The notes below the pieces were generated by a model. That model saw only the letters and a program-made list of their open reading frames with translations, was not told the origin of the DNA and ran no database searches. Positions 23,975-38,537 of a stretch of DNA of 64,000 nt are shown in pieces. The DNA is from Larimichthys crocea (Eukaryota; Chordata; Actinopteri; Sciaenidae): positions 2,294,669 to 2,358,668 of the forward strand of contig NC_040020.1 in the NCBI RefSeq assembly GCF_000972845.2, in the 5' to 3' direction. The position numbers were made by a program, and so were the translations under genes. Positions within the stretch are counted from its first letter, which is position 1; each line of letters begins with the position of its first letter.

Positions 23975-26900
23975 AGCTGTAGCGATGTAGGACTTTTTTT
24001 TTTGCATTCAGTAGATCTGACTCTTTTTAACTCGGGGTGCTCAGGGCATTGCTAAAAAACATGTACAGCGTGCTTGGTGTTCAAAAGTGAGATGTCCTGA
24101 GTGAATAAGCAGAATACAAAAATGCTCAGATACAGTGGTAATTACTGCCAAAAGGTGTCCAATGTGACCACCTGCAGACAGTCCCTAAATATTTAGTTAA
24201 AAAAGATATACTGGATTTGGTTCTCAGGTTGGCTTTCACTGCAGATTTGCAATCTTACCTGTGATAAGCACACATGTGACCACACATTACACTGGAATAG
24301 CATAGAAATATAAATTAAGCGCTGATCAAGTTAAACTGTGTTTCTTCTAAGGCAGCCAAATGAGAGCAGAGAATAATCACACTCATTTCTTTGTGGAATT
24401 TCATATGCACGGACCCTTCAGGCAAGTGTTGTTTCCTCCTCCATTGAAAGCATTTGGGACTGGAGTGTGGGAGTGGGAATGAGAGTTGTTATTTTAAAGC
24501 TGGCACTAATGAAACCCATGGGTCTGCGATGACAATGGGAGGATGTTTGATGAGCAAGTATGAGGTCCAGTCTGCGCTTTGTGTTTGGCCTTGCATGTGT
24601 GTGTCGATTTGTATGTAGAAGACACACAAAGAATAGATCCACAATGTCAGATTTGTGACATTTCAAGAACTGTTCAAACCTGACACACTGTCCTCCTCAA
24701 TCTCCTAGTCTTCTGCCTGCAAACCTATGAATATATTTGGATTATTTTGACTAAAAACTGGCAATAACCTTCAAACACACACCAATAGATTTCTACCAGT
24801 GGCTCTTAATGTGTCTTAAGCCGAATGGTACTACGCCACAGAGGAATAGGCTGTACCCATAAGAGAAATGTTCCCGTTTTTATTAAGTTATTGATATATT
24901 GAAGTATGATCAGTGACCACTGAATATTTACAATGACAAATAAGTCATTGGATATGCTAAAGAAGCAACAGGGCACGAGCACATTGAATGCAAACAAATG
25001 CTGTATGTAGGGAAACCGACAACACCTCAGTTGAATTCACAACTTAACAGCTAAATCTACAGATGCAGAAAAAACTGAACATATCTCACCACAGGAGACA
25101 AACAGAAGGTCTACAACCAACTCCTGCTCTACCCAGGCTATGGTATAATGACTGAGTAGGTATGTACTAGTTTCTCTACCTCAGGGTCAACATTCAGCGT
25201 GGTGGTGCACAGTATGCATCTTCCATACTGGCATTCATCCGAGCCAACAACTATATATAGATAGAAAATGTATTCCGAACAATGAAGCTCATTACCTTAT
25301 GACCTTTTTTTCTACAGTGCATGTTTAGGTTCTGAAATGTAATTTGCATCAACACATATGTCAAGCAATTAAAGCTAAAACATCAATAACAAAAAGAGAA
25401 AAGCTCAATTGATTCTGACCGACTTCACATTAATATTCATGTTCCATTATAAAAAAGGCCTTTGGATTCTTCATTCAGCAGATTGGAAACCTCAAATAAC
25501 TCCCTTTTAAGTAGAGGTTTCTTTGAATTCATCCCTTCCTGTTACAAGTACACTTCCAAGGCTTCTGTACATTTATAAAAGGAAAGAAACTGAGGGTTTC
25601 ATAGTCTTGCACAATGCATCTTGCACTCAACCATTGCTGGTGATTACTGATACTAATATTCAGCCTGGAAATGTTACAAATACATGCCTGGGGAGTCTTA
25701 AATGTCGACTTTCAGACTGGATAGTGCTCAAATGTGTTTTGTACTCTCAGATATTTTGTCGTCAATATACTGCCGTACTCAGAGCTCTGTCAAACTCTGT
25801 CAGATGGATGTTACAGGCTTTCTCGAACTCCATGTCTAAACTGACACCTTCCAGACATGTTAATGCCTAGATATCTGACAGTCATCAAGAATTCATGGAC
25901 CATAGCTACATATGCAACTCTTGGTTTAACATCTATGCTGGCTGACGTTTCACTGGCACATGCCAGCCAAATTCACTTCCGAACCAAGGCTGTGATTTAG
26001 AGCCTTTTAACTGGTAGAAGAAGTAGCAGAGTGGGAAATATGAATGAGTAATGGGACTAAATTACTAACCAAAAGAAGTAGATACAGTATTTTTACTATT
26101 GTAATATTTTGACTACTACAACTCTCAGTTGCATGCTCTCAACTGTCTACACTGGTGACAGTTGACTGGCGTATTTATATGTCAAGGATGTGTTGTGTGC
26201 GGGGGTGGGGTGGTGGCTGTTGACGAAGGTGACATCGAGTCATAGTTTTGGGGTGGAGAGAAGACACAATAACAGGATTTCCTTTGAAAATGGGACATAA
26301 CTTTGGTTGCAAGAAACACTATAAAAAACGGGATAGTCTTCTCTTAAAATGAATCTATTTTCTACCAGTGCTGTATAAAATGCCTTTATAATATCAAATA
26401 AGACAGACGTCTACCTTTCATCTAATAATCTTGTATATCTGATGCCATTTCATTTATATACTTTTTATATTTTATATTTATATACCAGATTTGGGTTACC
26501 ATATCAACCTGAACTTAAGAAAGCACACCAAAAACTAAAAATAATTACAAGTCACTTTTCAGCGATTCACATTTCCCAATGAATAATGATTTTTATCATG
26601 ATTTCTTTTAATAATGCATGAGACATTTTCTCGCGTCTTTGCATTTTAATAAGCTATAATAAACAGAAAACACTATGCAAATGTAAAAAAGCAAAACTGC
26701 TTAACTGCAACCTTGATATGAGGTGGAAGGATCAATAGAGACTGAAAGCGAGTCAAAGGTTTGGAGGACAGAGACTCAGCAATGCCAAAATCCAATACAA
26801 CCAGATGGTCCCCGGAACAAGCATCGCCTAGAGCAAGCTACCTCCCCCTCTCACAATTTACTGTACATTCAAGCATGGACCCACACCAAACATCCCCCTG

Positions 26901-27239
26901 CACTATCTTCAAGATGTATTTAAAAATGACACTAAAGACATTCATGGTGCTCTCTCTCAGGTCAAATCTTGCTGTTTGTATTGTGTTTTTTAGGGGCATT
27001 TATCTATTCATTGAGCTTCCGTCCTATTAAAAAACAAAAAAAAAGCCTGTCTTTCTGACATTTTTCTGAGTAAAAGGGTGAGGAGACTGAAGATGGAGAA
27101 GATCTATCTAAATATCCTGAACAAATGGTTTTATTTCCTTGGATGAAGCAAAGAACAAAGTAATCAGTGAGCAACCTCTCTTGCCCCTCTTTCACAAGCC
27201 CACGCTCCAACACATCCCACACTCGCAGATATACTGAGA

Positions 27240-27330
27240 AGAGAAGATGGGCTTGTTATTGGCCACAGTGCAGGAGACTCATCAATCAATCATGAATTAA
27301 TAGTCAGGCCGTCTCATTGAAGCACATGCA
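27240..27330. promoter_or_regulatory. Candidate homeodomain/TALE-type regulatory block
   Basis: It contains ATCAATCAATCATGAATTAA (27281-27300), a series of ATCAAT half-sites of PBX/MEIS type running into an ATTA homeodomain core, beside an inverted CCAAT (ATTGG at 27258-27262). The clustering suggests an enhancer core. No conservation data were available. Confidence 0.22.
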
Positions 27331-30300
27331 CCCCTGCAGTCACACAACCGCACCGCGCATACAGAATTCTGGCCTCATGGATACACATGACTCAAAATCA
27401 AATCACAAAAGCCATTTCATTAAACTGAGCTGTAATTCAATAGCTGTAATCATTTACTAAATGATTGTTGGGAAAAAATGGCTCTTTCAGACACTGTTGC
27501 TATGCCACAAATCCCATAATTCTACAGCATACCGCATTAAAAGGGCCAATAAGTACTGCATCAAGACATTAAAAACAAAAGCATCTTATAGTCACAAAAC
27601 AAGCTTACAGTGTTTTTGTCCCTTGGGAACATTTTAAGCAATATTACGGTGCTTCTTTGTCTATTAAACAAGACAGCGACTAGAAGACCATGCGATAAAT
27701 CTCTTTTATCGAGAACACAGGCATGATTTGGTCCATACTACCAGCCATAAGGGGCTCGGTAGGGGGTGGTGAGAAAGGATATGCTCGCCAGTCATTGTTG
27801 TTTGAGAAGCCACTGAGCCTCTTGATCCCTGGGTAATCTCCAGCTATCTGTCTGAGTTATCACCTCTCCTGATTTAGGTCACCCTGGCTGCTTTCAGTTT
27901 TTAGGTTGTCCACCATCCCCCACAGAGCACACGCACACAAAATCCCACATGCAGCGAGACAAGAAGATAAAAAGGCGGCATGAAAAGGGGAACGCATACA
28001 CATTAATGCACTGTTCTTTCTCCAGTCGTTAATTTTACTGATTGACAGTGTGGTTCAGGATGTCAAAACATGCATAGCTCTAAAACCCACTGCTGATTGT
28101 CTATGATATTTCAGTAAAGTAAAGTCATGTTTGTCATAAATTAATAGGAAGTTGTGCAAATAGACATTTCATGGAAAATATGCTCCTTCTTATTGATTGT
28201 CTACTATGTTAGCTTAGAGTCAAAGTCATATTTAAACCTTATTAGATGGACTAATGCTCAGTTTGGTGCATACTGCTCAAACAGTATCACTAATTTAGTT
28301 GATTATACAAAGAGTTTCAAAAGCTTTGGCTTTAATTGAAATAATAATATGCAGCTTTTAGTGCCTTTGCTAGTCCTTATTAGTTATTAATATAAGTCAG
28401 CATAGGCTGTATTATTTGATTTCATTACAATTACTTTCATGTGCAAAGATAACTTTTCATTCTATTACATGCATAGATAACTATAAATCTTTTAAATATT
28501 GAATCATGTCTCGCTTTGTTTTTAACAATTGTTGACTCACAGTTTTATCTGCGTTTAATGGTTTAAATTCAGCACAGGCATCACTGCAGATTCTGTGTTT
28601 TCAATGTGTACTGCAGGAGCAGATTTGTTCTTTCTGTGGATGCGTGGTGACTGAATGCTTTGATCTGTTTGCCGATACATTTTCTGACCAGGGCATTTAC
28701 CATTTTATCCCAAAAGCATCTTGATAAGCGTCAGTTTGCAGGATTGTGCCGAACCAATGTTTTGTCGGTGTTAAGCATCCATCCTTTCCACTGAAATATA
28801 AAGTCAAATTCTATCCTGATATTTTCATGGAGCAGTGGAGCACGCTGAGCCTCGTTTTCAGATGCATCTACTGCTCAGCGTTATTCTCCCAACCCCAACC
28901 TAGACTACATGGCTTTCTTGCTCCATATCATCTCCTTATGGCCAACACTTCTCAGCTCCGTGACTAACAGTTCGCTCCCTGGCCCTTGAGGAAGACTAAT
29001 ATCCTGTCCTCCTTCACTGTAATGAAAAAACGTAGGCTGGGGAGAAAGGCTGGAAAAGTCTGGATAAAGGACTAGCTGCTCATAGGTCCAATTTGGGTGT
29101 GGCAAGAGATCTGCAAGATCTGCAGCTGTGGCAAATTATTTTTGTCTAAGTTGGGATTTGATCGAACAAGTGATCCGATGTCCTTCTATAAAAATAGTAT
29201 AATGCATTGTGTTTGCATTGTATTAATTGATTCATTTATTTTCAGCTAATTTTATTAATAAGCATAACATTTGTGAATAAGGAACAAAATCTAAATATAT
29301 AGCGATGCCCAACTGTTTCAAGAGTTTGAACTAATTGATTAAATATATTAAATCCCAGTCTTAAACAGATCGGATTGCCATTGATGTGGGGAAAATATAA
29401 TTACAAAGTTCAATTTGAAGATGTTTTTACATCCAAACCCAGAACTGTTCATCAGATTAAGAATGGAAGAGAAACAGTGACCCAATTGTCCCACGAGCCA
29501 TGAATTCATATTACAGTTTTGAACCGAACTGTCCACACACTGTATCAGTGTGTATATATATCATGCCTGACTTGAGAACAAAACCAGCAATAGTTCAGGA
29601 CAGTGAGAGAAAATGCATCCATTCACAATTGAAGGGAATTACTGACCTACTGGGTCAACTGCAGTCTGGCGCCCTAGGCCTTATTCCAAAAGCTACCAAT
29701 TGGGGTAAGTTCTCATGATCTTGACCTCCGCAGATGTCACAGTGGATGGGTGAAAACAGTATGTTCCCTGCTGGTTTCCAACATAATACATCACTTGCTA
29801 TTATGCAGTCAGCATCCCAGTCTCGCTGCAACACTGGACCATTGTTTGAAGAAAACGGGTAGCATCGGTCAGAGTTAAAGGAACGATTCATCATCGAGGC
29901 CATGGGTGCTCTTGACAGCATTCCGACCAACACCATGGGTCTGTGTAGTGCCCTTCTGAAATGCACACTAGACAACATCAACCTACTTCTCATTTTTTTC
30001 TCATTACAATTGATACGGAAGAGCTCATTTAATACCAGTTTTATATCCTCTTACCATTTCTTATGGGAAGTCGAAGCCATGGAATTGAGGAATTCCACAA
30101 TTTAGGTATCTTATGTATTGCCCTTCACCATGAATGCGACTTCATTTTTCATACATATCTGTACTTGCATGTCAGTGTAGAGATAGGATGGAGCTGCCGC
30201 CGTATATAAATGCATATGTTTATGTTCACTTATGCTGTGCATTGCTGTTTAAACCGGCTGTAATGGAAAGCCGTCATCAAAGAGGATAATGCCACTCTCC

Positions 30301-33300
30301 AACCTACACATACAAACAGGAAGCCTGAATTCGGCTCACAACAACTGGATTTGCATTGCTGAATTTGTACACATGAGGACAGCATGTGATCATAAATAGG
30401 TCATGGTTGCTATACAAGTTATGCAAGCCAGGCGAAATAGTCTAGGGTCTACAGAGTTGACATTGCCCAAAAGTGTGAATGGCAGTGTGTTAAGGCTGGT
30501 GTTACTGATGGACCGGGATAGGCTCTGCTGTGACCTTCAACGGGAATAAACCCAGAGAAGAAAACAAGTTTGTCACCGACACAAACAAAAATATGCACAC
30601 AGTCATGCATCTCTCTCCAGCTCAGTGTAGGTGGCAGTAGGCAAGCACTGACCAAAACAATTTCTGTTTGTGAACCCACCATCAAACTTTCATGGTCACA
30701 ATTTCTGCAGAAGGTAACAGGTCCTGACAGTCCCACCCACACATTTAGCCTTAAGGACCTGCCTGAAAAAAGGGCAAAAAAGTGAAATCACAGGACTCTT
30801 TCTTGCTGCACGTGTCAAATGTTAAGAGAGCCACCTGCAGCAGATGTGTGGATTCAGCGATGCAAAAAGAGCTAGATAAATAAAGAACAATGAAATGGAG
30901 AGACAAATCCCTTACCCTCAATAATCACATCCATAGCAACAGTTATACTGTCTGCAGTGCAGTGGGATGTTATCCACTTTGAGCTGGAGTTTATTCAATA
31001 AGCCTGCATACACATGCATCATTCATAACCGAGAGAGCTGCTTGAGACGGACACGATGCGGGCACCGTTTTCTTTACTGGCTTTGAAAACAAAGCCGTCT
31101 ATGATGTGATGTCACGTTTTCTGAATATTTCTTACGTTGTCTCAAAGGTAAGTCAACCTGTGTTTTTTTCTCAGCACAGACTGTGGACTGAGGTGCAGTG
31201 AGCAGGTGAGGGGTAAATGGGTTGGATGCATGTCACGTGAATAAGTTTTATACCATCTGATGTTTAGTGGGAAGCAAGACAACCTTACATGTCTCCTCAA
31301 AAATGTTGTTGTCAGAATCCAGATTTAAGGGCAGCAAACCCTGCACTGTAATTCCTATGTTTAATTAATGAATTCATTAAGAATTTATATATAATGTATA
31401 TCTAAATATGTATCATCAGATATAGAGAGGGATACTGTAATTGATTGATGAGGATCGTTACAGGAGAGGAGGATTAGCATTACAAATTACTTAATTGGTG
31501 GTATTAAGATTAGAAACTCATTAAATACTCATCGCAGCCAAGTTTACATGTCAGTCAAGCTGCCTACCGTCCACCTCACAGATTTTGTTGTTCAAGTGTG
31601 CGGGACTCCGGATACAGTCCGTCAAGCAGCCAGTGTGTAGGCAATAGTGCATAGAAAGCACTGGTGCCTGTGCTAGCATGCGATGAGCTAACAGAGCGAA
31701 CAGAGAGCACTGACAAAACTCAAGTTTACTTTTTGGATGCATCATACTTCCGTATGTCCACAGTGTAAGGCACGGCAGAAAATAACACTGCTGAATTGGA
31801 AGACCTACACAGTTGGTAAAATGTGACGTAGTTTAACAAGAAGTAATGAATCACTGCGGTAGCACTGGATATTTTCATACTTTGAAGTGTTGGCTCCCAC
31901 ATCACTAACTAAATGGGTAATGCATGAGGCAAAGTAGTGCAGTTTGCAGCGTCCCCTATGCAAGAGCTGTCCGTAAAAATGTCGACAGAGAACAACTGGT
32001 GTTCCATATCATATTGGCCTATCTTAATTATGTTAACTGCTGATAGGCCTCTGAAAAAGTTTGATCCCTAGTAAGGCTTTGAGACACTGGTGCACTGTAA
32101 TCTAGCATAATGCACTATAATCCCCTTAAACATATAGATATGTAATGTAAAACGGATCATTTGCGTACAAGTCTAAACTTCTGGATGATCCACAGCTTAT
32201 ATTTCCACTGAAATAAGACCATTTGTTCACAAAGCTTCAAAAAAACAATATTTCTTTATCGTCTTTAAGGGAGGATTTTAGCTTTACATTTGGAAACACT
32301 TGGTTCTTTTTTTACTGAACATTGTGAAATTCTAACCTTCTAGTCAATGTCATTCTCTAGTTAACATGTAGGAAAATGCTTTTATTGGAGAGGGGCAATA
32401 GCTCATGGCTTACTTATGAATGATTGATGGGGATAGCCGTTTGAGCCTCTTACCTAATCCCATAGATCCATGGCTATTTCTCTGTTAACGTGACCTACTG
32501 TGGCACAGAGGCTTCTGTCTGTCTAGACCTGGTTCAAGAGGTAAAGTTAGGGCACTCTGGAGCTGTAATGGTGAATTATACAAATGAACAAAGCTCACTG
32601 GCAGTGTTTATGTACAACAATAAACTAGTCTTAAGAGGGGCTGTGAGTCATGGTATTGGATCAGTTGTACTAATGAAGATGATGGAAAAAAAAAAAACAC
32701 AAAGTGAATGAATGAATGCCAATGACCTTAGCCAACATCACAGCAAAACATAAATAATGAAGTGGATTCTTAGAAGAAGAGCAAGTGAGAGTGTGAGGTT
32801 GGAAAACAAAGTCGGAAAAAAAAAAAGAATCATCTGACATTAACAAATGATAATTGTTGTATCGCCATCCTTTGAGGATCACTGTGCAGGCAACAAGGAT
32901 CCTGAGACAGATGGAGGCCCATCTGAGCAAACCCACAAACCAAAAGGGCCATCAATCAAAGTCTGAGTGTTTTTATGGGGATGGGCTGTGATGTTAGCGT
33001 TAGCATCTCCCTGTCTGTCATCGGGAAAACAATCTCACAAAGTCACAAAAAAAAAAACACACACACACTAACAAACACACAGGGGCTCTTCCAGCAAACC
33101 GACAGTCTTCGAGAGAAGGTTGGACGACTGGAGAGTGGAAGACCAAAAACGACTCTGTAACCTCTGCAGACCACGATCGAGCTGCACATTCACCCTTGTC
33201 CTGAAGAGCATTCCAAATCTCTCATCCGTTGCATTATGGCTTTTACATCTTGAAAGGACAGCACCATTAGGCACCCACCGGCTTTTGCAATCTAACATGT

Positions 33301-34012
33301 CAGCATCCGTGGGGAATTGTAGATAGTTGTACAAGTTTTGTGCCTCGCTGCCTGGGGGGTTTGGGGGTTTGGCAGTGCTCTCCAGTTGACTAATTAAAGT
33401 CTAAACAAGTGCATAAATAAATACAGATGGGGACTGCAATTTATGGGCAGATTTGGCACTGAATGGAAGGCCGGACTTATACAGTAGAGTTAAACCAGTC
33501 TGATCCAGCAGGCATGAGAGACTGAAAAACAAATGTGTGTGCGCGCCTCTGTTTTCATGTGTATGTTTGTGAGAGGAATGAATACGGGTGGAAAGAAAGA
33601 AGAAAGAATAAATGAGAAAGAAAGAGGAAAAAGAGAGGCAGACACAGAGGGAGACGATGAGAAACTAGTCCCCCATGATGCACGGCGATGATTTGCACAG
33701 CCATATTTAGCCTAAGCTGTATGGTATCTCAAGTCTAAAGCAATAAACCACGGTCCCCTCCAAGAAAGCTGTAAACATCCTGCAAACACATTGTACCTTA
33801 GGACATGTTACGCGTTGTTCTCGTTTATTAGAGCTACTGTGAGGGTGAAGTGAAGTGCTCCCTTATAATCAAGAAACAAATTATGTAACAAGTCATTTGC
33901 ATCTGCGACAAAAATATCTTTCTATCTGATAAAATCTGCTTGTACAGAAATGGACACCCGAATGATGATGAGGTTATGATGAGGCACCATTAGATGCCGA
34001 ACGGTGCAAAAA

Positions 34013-34506
34013 TTAAAGAAACAGTTTGGTGAAATAAGCTGATATTCTTTATTGGAGACTGGAAACAGCTAGCCTGGCTCTGTGTAAAAAAGTTTTAACA
34101 TTGTCAAATTAACATATTGTTAGTTTAATCCATACAAAATCACAAAAATTGAAGCGTGAAAAAAAACAACAGATTGTGGGTTTACAGCAGGTTATGTGCT
34201 CGGCGCATAATGCTCTCGCTTCCTGGAATCTCCACTGTTTTCCCGACAAACTCGTTGCGATGACAGAACTCAACAAACGAGATATAACGTGTCACTTAGT
34301 GAGCTTTACAGGTGCTGGTGGGCAGATTCTGCTGGCTTTTTGACAAAGCCAGGCTAGCTGTTCCTAGTATTACTATGGGAAACAGTTTGCTGGTTGTAGC
34401 TTCATATTTTTCCAAGCAGACATGAGAGTGGTATTGATGTTTACAACTCATTCACTGCAAGTAAGCAAATAAATGTATTTCTCATATTGTCAAAGCAGTA
34501 CTTTAT
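34013..34506. mobile_element. Palindromic non-autonomous DNA-transposon-like repeat (about 490 bp)
   Basis: The ends (TTAAAGAAACAGTTTGGTGAA... and ...ATTGTCAAAGCAGTACTTTA) are imperfect inverted repeats. Inside lies a perfect 16-bp inverted repeat AACAGCTAGCCTGGCT (34064-34079) against 34347-34362, extending imperfectly to about 26 bp. The order of words, including the GACATGAGAGTGGTATTGATG segment after the right internal arm, matches a repeat I recognise as widespread in teleost genomes. It has no coding capacity; the 64-codon frame inside it is incidental. Divergence from the usual form suggests an old copy. Confidence 0.7.
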
Positions 34507-37500
34507 ATATCTAACATTTATTTGTCCCCTTTTGTGAATGTTTAAGCAATATGAAATATCTACAGTACAAAAGTGAGTTTACCTGTTATAGTGAGGTTAC
34601 TGCACACAGTGCAACAGGTGTTCACCCAATCATGATCCAATAAGCCACAATGGGCGTAATACGGATGTTGTATTATTGTAACCCGTTGCACAGACACCGT
34701 TTCAATTGAAATCTCTTCTAACAGTGGCCCATCTCTGATCAAGCGTGACCCGCAGGACTGTTAACACCAAAGTGTCTATATCGTCTTCCGCCCATCTCTA
34801 TGAGACACAAGATATGACACAAGCTAATACCTGACGCCTGTGTTATAATGAGCTCGTTAAACTATATGGGGCCTTGTTTCCAACAAGAGCCACTAACCAG
34901 CCTCTGCAACATGTACAAGGCCATAAACTTTTATTGGTTCCCACCCATTGCGTCCCCAGCCATTAATTGTCAGGGTGGGCGGTGTGTTCCATTACTAAGT
35001 GCAATCTAACCTTGTTCAAAAGTAAATAGACCAAGAACATAAAACATGTCTGATGACTCACAACACGCGTTAAGTGAGGGCATAATTTTGAAGAGAGGAT
35101 ATTGAATTGCGTGTGCTTCTAATTTAAAAATCCGATACCATTTCATTTCTCATATCTCATACGGCTGTTTTATTACATTCAACAGTCTATAGATGTCTGC
35201 TTCATTTTAACACAATCAATAAGGTTTTAATAATTATGTAAAGCAAAAACATATTTTGTTTGTATGCCGCGGGATGCACTGAAATGTATGGACAGAACAA
35301 AGAGGCTGTGCTGGAGGAAAAAAAAAAACAATCAATGCAGTTCTATAGGGTCTACTGCGCCTAGTGTCAAGCGCTCTTAGATCAATGGCCATGAACACCT
35401 TCTACATGTTGCACCATGCTTGATTATTTGAGTCCTCGAAGACATAGGCACTCATTTACAGTAGGAACACACACACACAAACACATGCCTGAGCCATCAA
35501 TCACTACAGAGCAACTGCATACATACGATATCAAAATAGAAAAAAAGAAAAAAAGCATTCATTATATATTTTTCAATACATGTTTTATTATTATCTATTT
35601 TTTTACACTGCCTGACACATAAACTTGTGTGCTATAATTTTAACAGATTTCCACTTGGTTATTACACTTTATATTTTTAATGTTGTAATCATGATGACTA
35701 TTATTTTAGACCTGCTATTGTGTATTTCACAATACACTCTGTTTCTTTTATTAAATTTGTCAAACGTGTGTGTGTGCTATTGTACATCTCATCACTGGTT
35801 TACTGTTGAAACTGCTTTTGCATCACTAAAAACAACACAATTCAATAAATGCACACAAAGAACACGTACTTTCCAGGTGGTATTATCAAATGGATTAAGA
35901 TAAGATAAGCTATTAAGATAAAGAACATATCTCAATAGTAATTATATCGCATGGGCCCTCTGGGATCACCGTATCTCAGATTGGACCTCGAATGTTAAAC
36001 AACACATGGCAGCCCGTGTTTTGAACTGGATGAAGAATTTGAAAGGCTGGGGATGATCTAACAGAAAATACGAGTTGCAGATCGGGAACCTACTGTTTTT
36101 GTTGCTTGACCCACATTAGTTAAGAGTTTGTTGCCAGCTAATGTGATGGAATTACAATAATAAATCACTCCTCCATTTGCCCTTTAAGGAGCAAAGACCG
36201 GTCTCACATATATTACTATTATTACTTCCTCTAGGTTTTTATATTTGTTTGTTAGTGTTGTATCTCAGCTTACTTCACAAAGTCCAGTGAAATATAGTAG
36301 AAAATTAGCCTGTGAGAAGACCTTGAGCAGAAGCAGCAGCAGCTCAGATGGTAAAGACTGTTATGACAGGTCACTTTGAATTGAGTTGCATGTATGATGT
36401 AATGTTTTGTAAGGGTTTGTCTTGGTTGTGGACAGCAACACCATGCCATCATTGATAAAGCTTGTTATCTTCAACCATCGAGTGCAGACAGATCATCATG
36501 TAACCATATCAACCATATAACTGTAACTCTAGGTCCTAAAAATGATCGCCGCCATCAGCCACTCAGCATGACTGACTGTCACTGCGTATTTTGATGTTTA
36601 AAACATTTGCTATTATTAAAATAACCAATTAAGAGGATTGTGTGGCCTTGGCGGAGAGATGCACTCTGAGTGCCTTTCATTTTCACTACATTTATTTTAG
36701 GTTTTGTTATTGGGGTTTGTGCTGCATTGGAATATTTTTTCCAAGTACCATATCTTTGTCCTCCTTTTGCAGTCTGTCATTTGCATCCACTGACTTGAAT
36801 ACAGAATCATACTTGTTTACATTTTAGCCCCGAAGCATGGGAATGACTTGTGTGCTTGCGTGCGTGGAGAGAATACATCATTTACTTCTGTCTCCGATAG
36901 TGATTTATGCCTTTCAGCCGTTTGTGGCTGACAAAAGATAGACAGCTCACAGGCCTGCTCTCAATATGGCCCCAGCAAAACATCTTTAACACAACTGACA
37001 CTGTACCCTCTAAATGTTTGACTGAAATGTAAATAAACGCTTGGTCTGCCAGACTTCATGTTAAGCTTTTAAAACCCCATCAAATGTGAATCAAAGTGCC
37101 AGCAATAAGTGATGACCAACTGCCATAAATGGACGTCTGATACATGGTTATATGCACCGATATCCAAGAGCAAAATGATCATAATAGCCATGTTTCAAAG
37201 TAATAGCCACATTTAATTCCACTGATTAGTGGAACAAGCTGGCCTGCAAGCTGTGATATGAAATAAAAAAGTAATTAATAAAGTTGAGGTGTCACATGTG
37301 TAAAAAAAAAAAAAAAAAGGCTATTTTTAATTTGGAGACACTTGTGGCCTTCTACTGCGAGATGGCTGCAAATATTTGCAGATTATTCAGTCACGTGTGG
37401 TCATAATCCGTAAGATTTATTAACGTAGCCTTGAAAGTGGCCATGCATCAAGACAAAAACAATATTACAGCGAGTGCGTAAATTCAGTAATTCATGGGCA

Positions 37501-38537
37501 AGAATTATAAAACCGAGAGCAGTTAGTAAACCGTACGCATAAATTATTAAACTGAGAGCTCAATAATCTAATTCATCAGCACATATCATATGTAGTCATA
37601 TGGGGAAGCATTGACAACAACTCACACTCTTATGCAGGTAAACTCACTTAAACCCCGGGAATTATGCACTGTAGCAGGCTGTACAGAAATAGTATGCACA
37701 GACGTGTCAGCCAATTACTGTACTGTATAATGATATACAGAGTACATTAAATATATATATCACATATACATTCCGTACCTAAGTAGTTCTTCATCAAAAT
37801 ACAAGCAGAAAAAAAATATACAGTGACCTGAAATAGCTTACCCTTTGGATAATTTCCTCATAATAAATACAAGACAGATGACTTATTTACTGTAACTTCA
37901 CTTGATTCATGTTGATGGCATTGAAAAAAACCTATTAGCATATCTCAACTGTACTGGCACAGTTTTTGCTTACTAGTAGAAAAACAAGCAAACTCAAGCT
38001 CAAAGAAGACACAGATGATCAATCTTTTTTTTTAAAGATGGATTCTGTTTTTAATTTTAATAATTTTTTCTTATTTTTTACCTTTAGGGTATATAAGCTG
38101 ATTTTATAGTTTGATCACAGATTGTCTACATTTACATATTTTGTTCAAGGCTTTCAAAGCATCAGCTGCTTACTCTGAGTTTTTTTGGATTACCTGAACC
38201 CGCAAATATTTCTATAAGTAGGAACAGTTTGGCTTCTTTTACACACGAGATATCTGCATTATGGTTTTGTCTGTGCTCCTCCGCTGCTTTGAAGACGACA
38301 GATGCACAGTGTAAAAAGGTAATCTCCGACATTACAGTGCAACGAACAGAACTGAGCGATCTCATGAATCTATACAGTATGTGACGACGATGTGCTGTGC
38401 GTTTGTTTGGCTTATGCTGTCGAGCCAACGACAATCAAAATCTCATCAAAGCCTACCAACACAGGCCTTAAAGAGTACCTTAACACCTGTGCGCTCAGTT
38501 GTAAGCACACCCTGCAGTGATGTCACAGGGTCCGGGA
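34507..38537. other. Non-coding region
   Basis: This is AT-rich DNA without a supportable gene. It contains a short CA run near 35467-35480, an A17 run at 37302-37318, and a block at about 37420-37610 with an internal near-repeat and many AT-rich transcription-factor-like sites. No RNA gene was recognised. Confidence 0.6.

Larger units (their letters stand above)
20423..34012. other. Long non-coding region
   Basis: This is mostly AT-rich DNA with simple repeats ((CA)n at 23942-23970, purine-rich tracts at 33587-33665) and no recognised gene or RNA. More structured sub-blocks lie at 23040-23340 (with a short GGGGCT/AGCCCC hairpin near 23044-23061), 27240-27330 (homeodomain-like sites) and 29560-29990 (open on both strands). 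The ORF-sized frames show no known domains. Confidence 0.6.
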
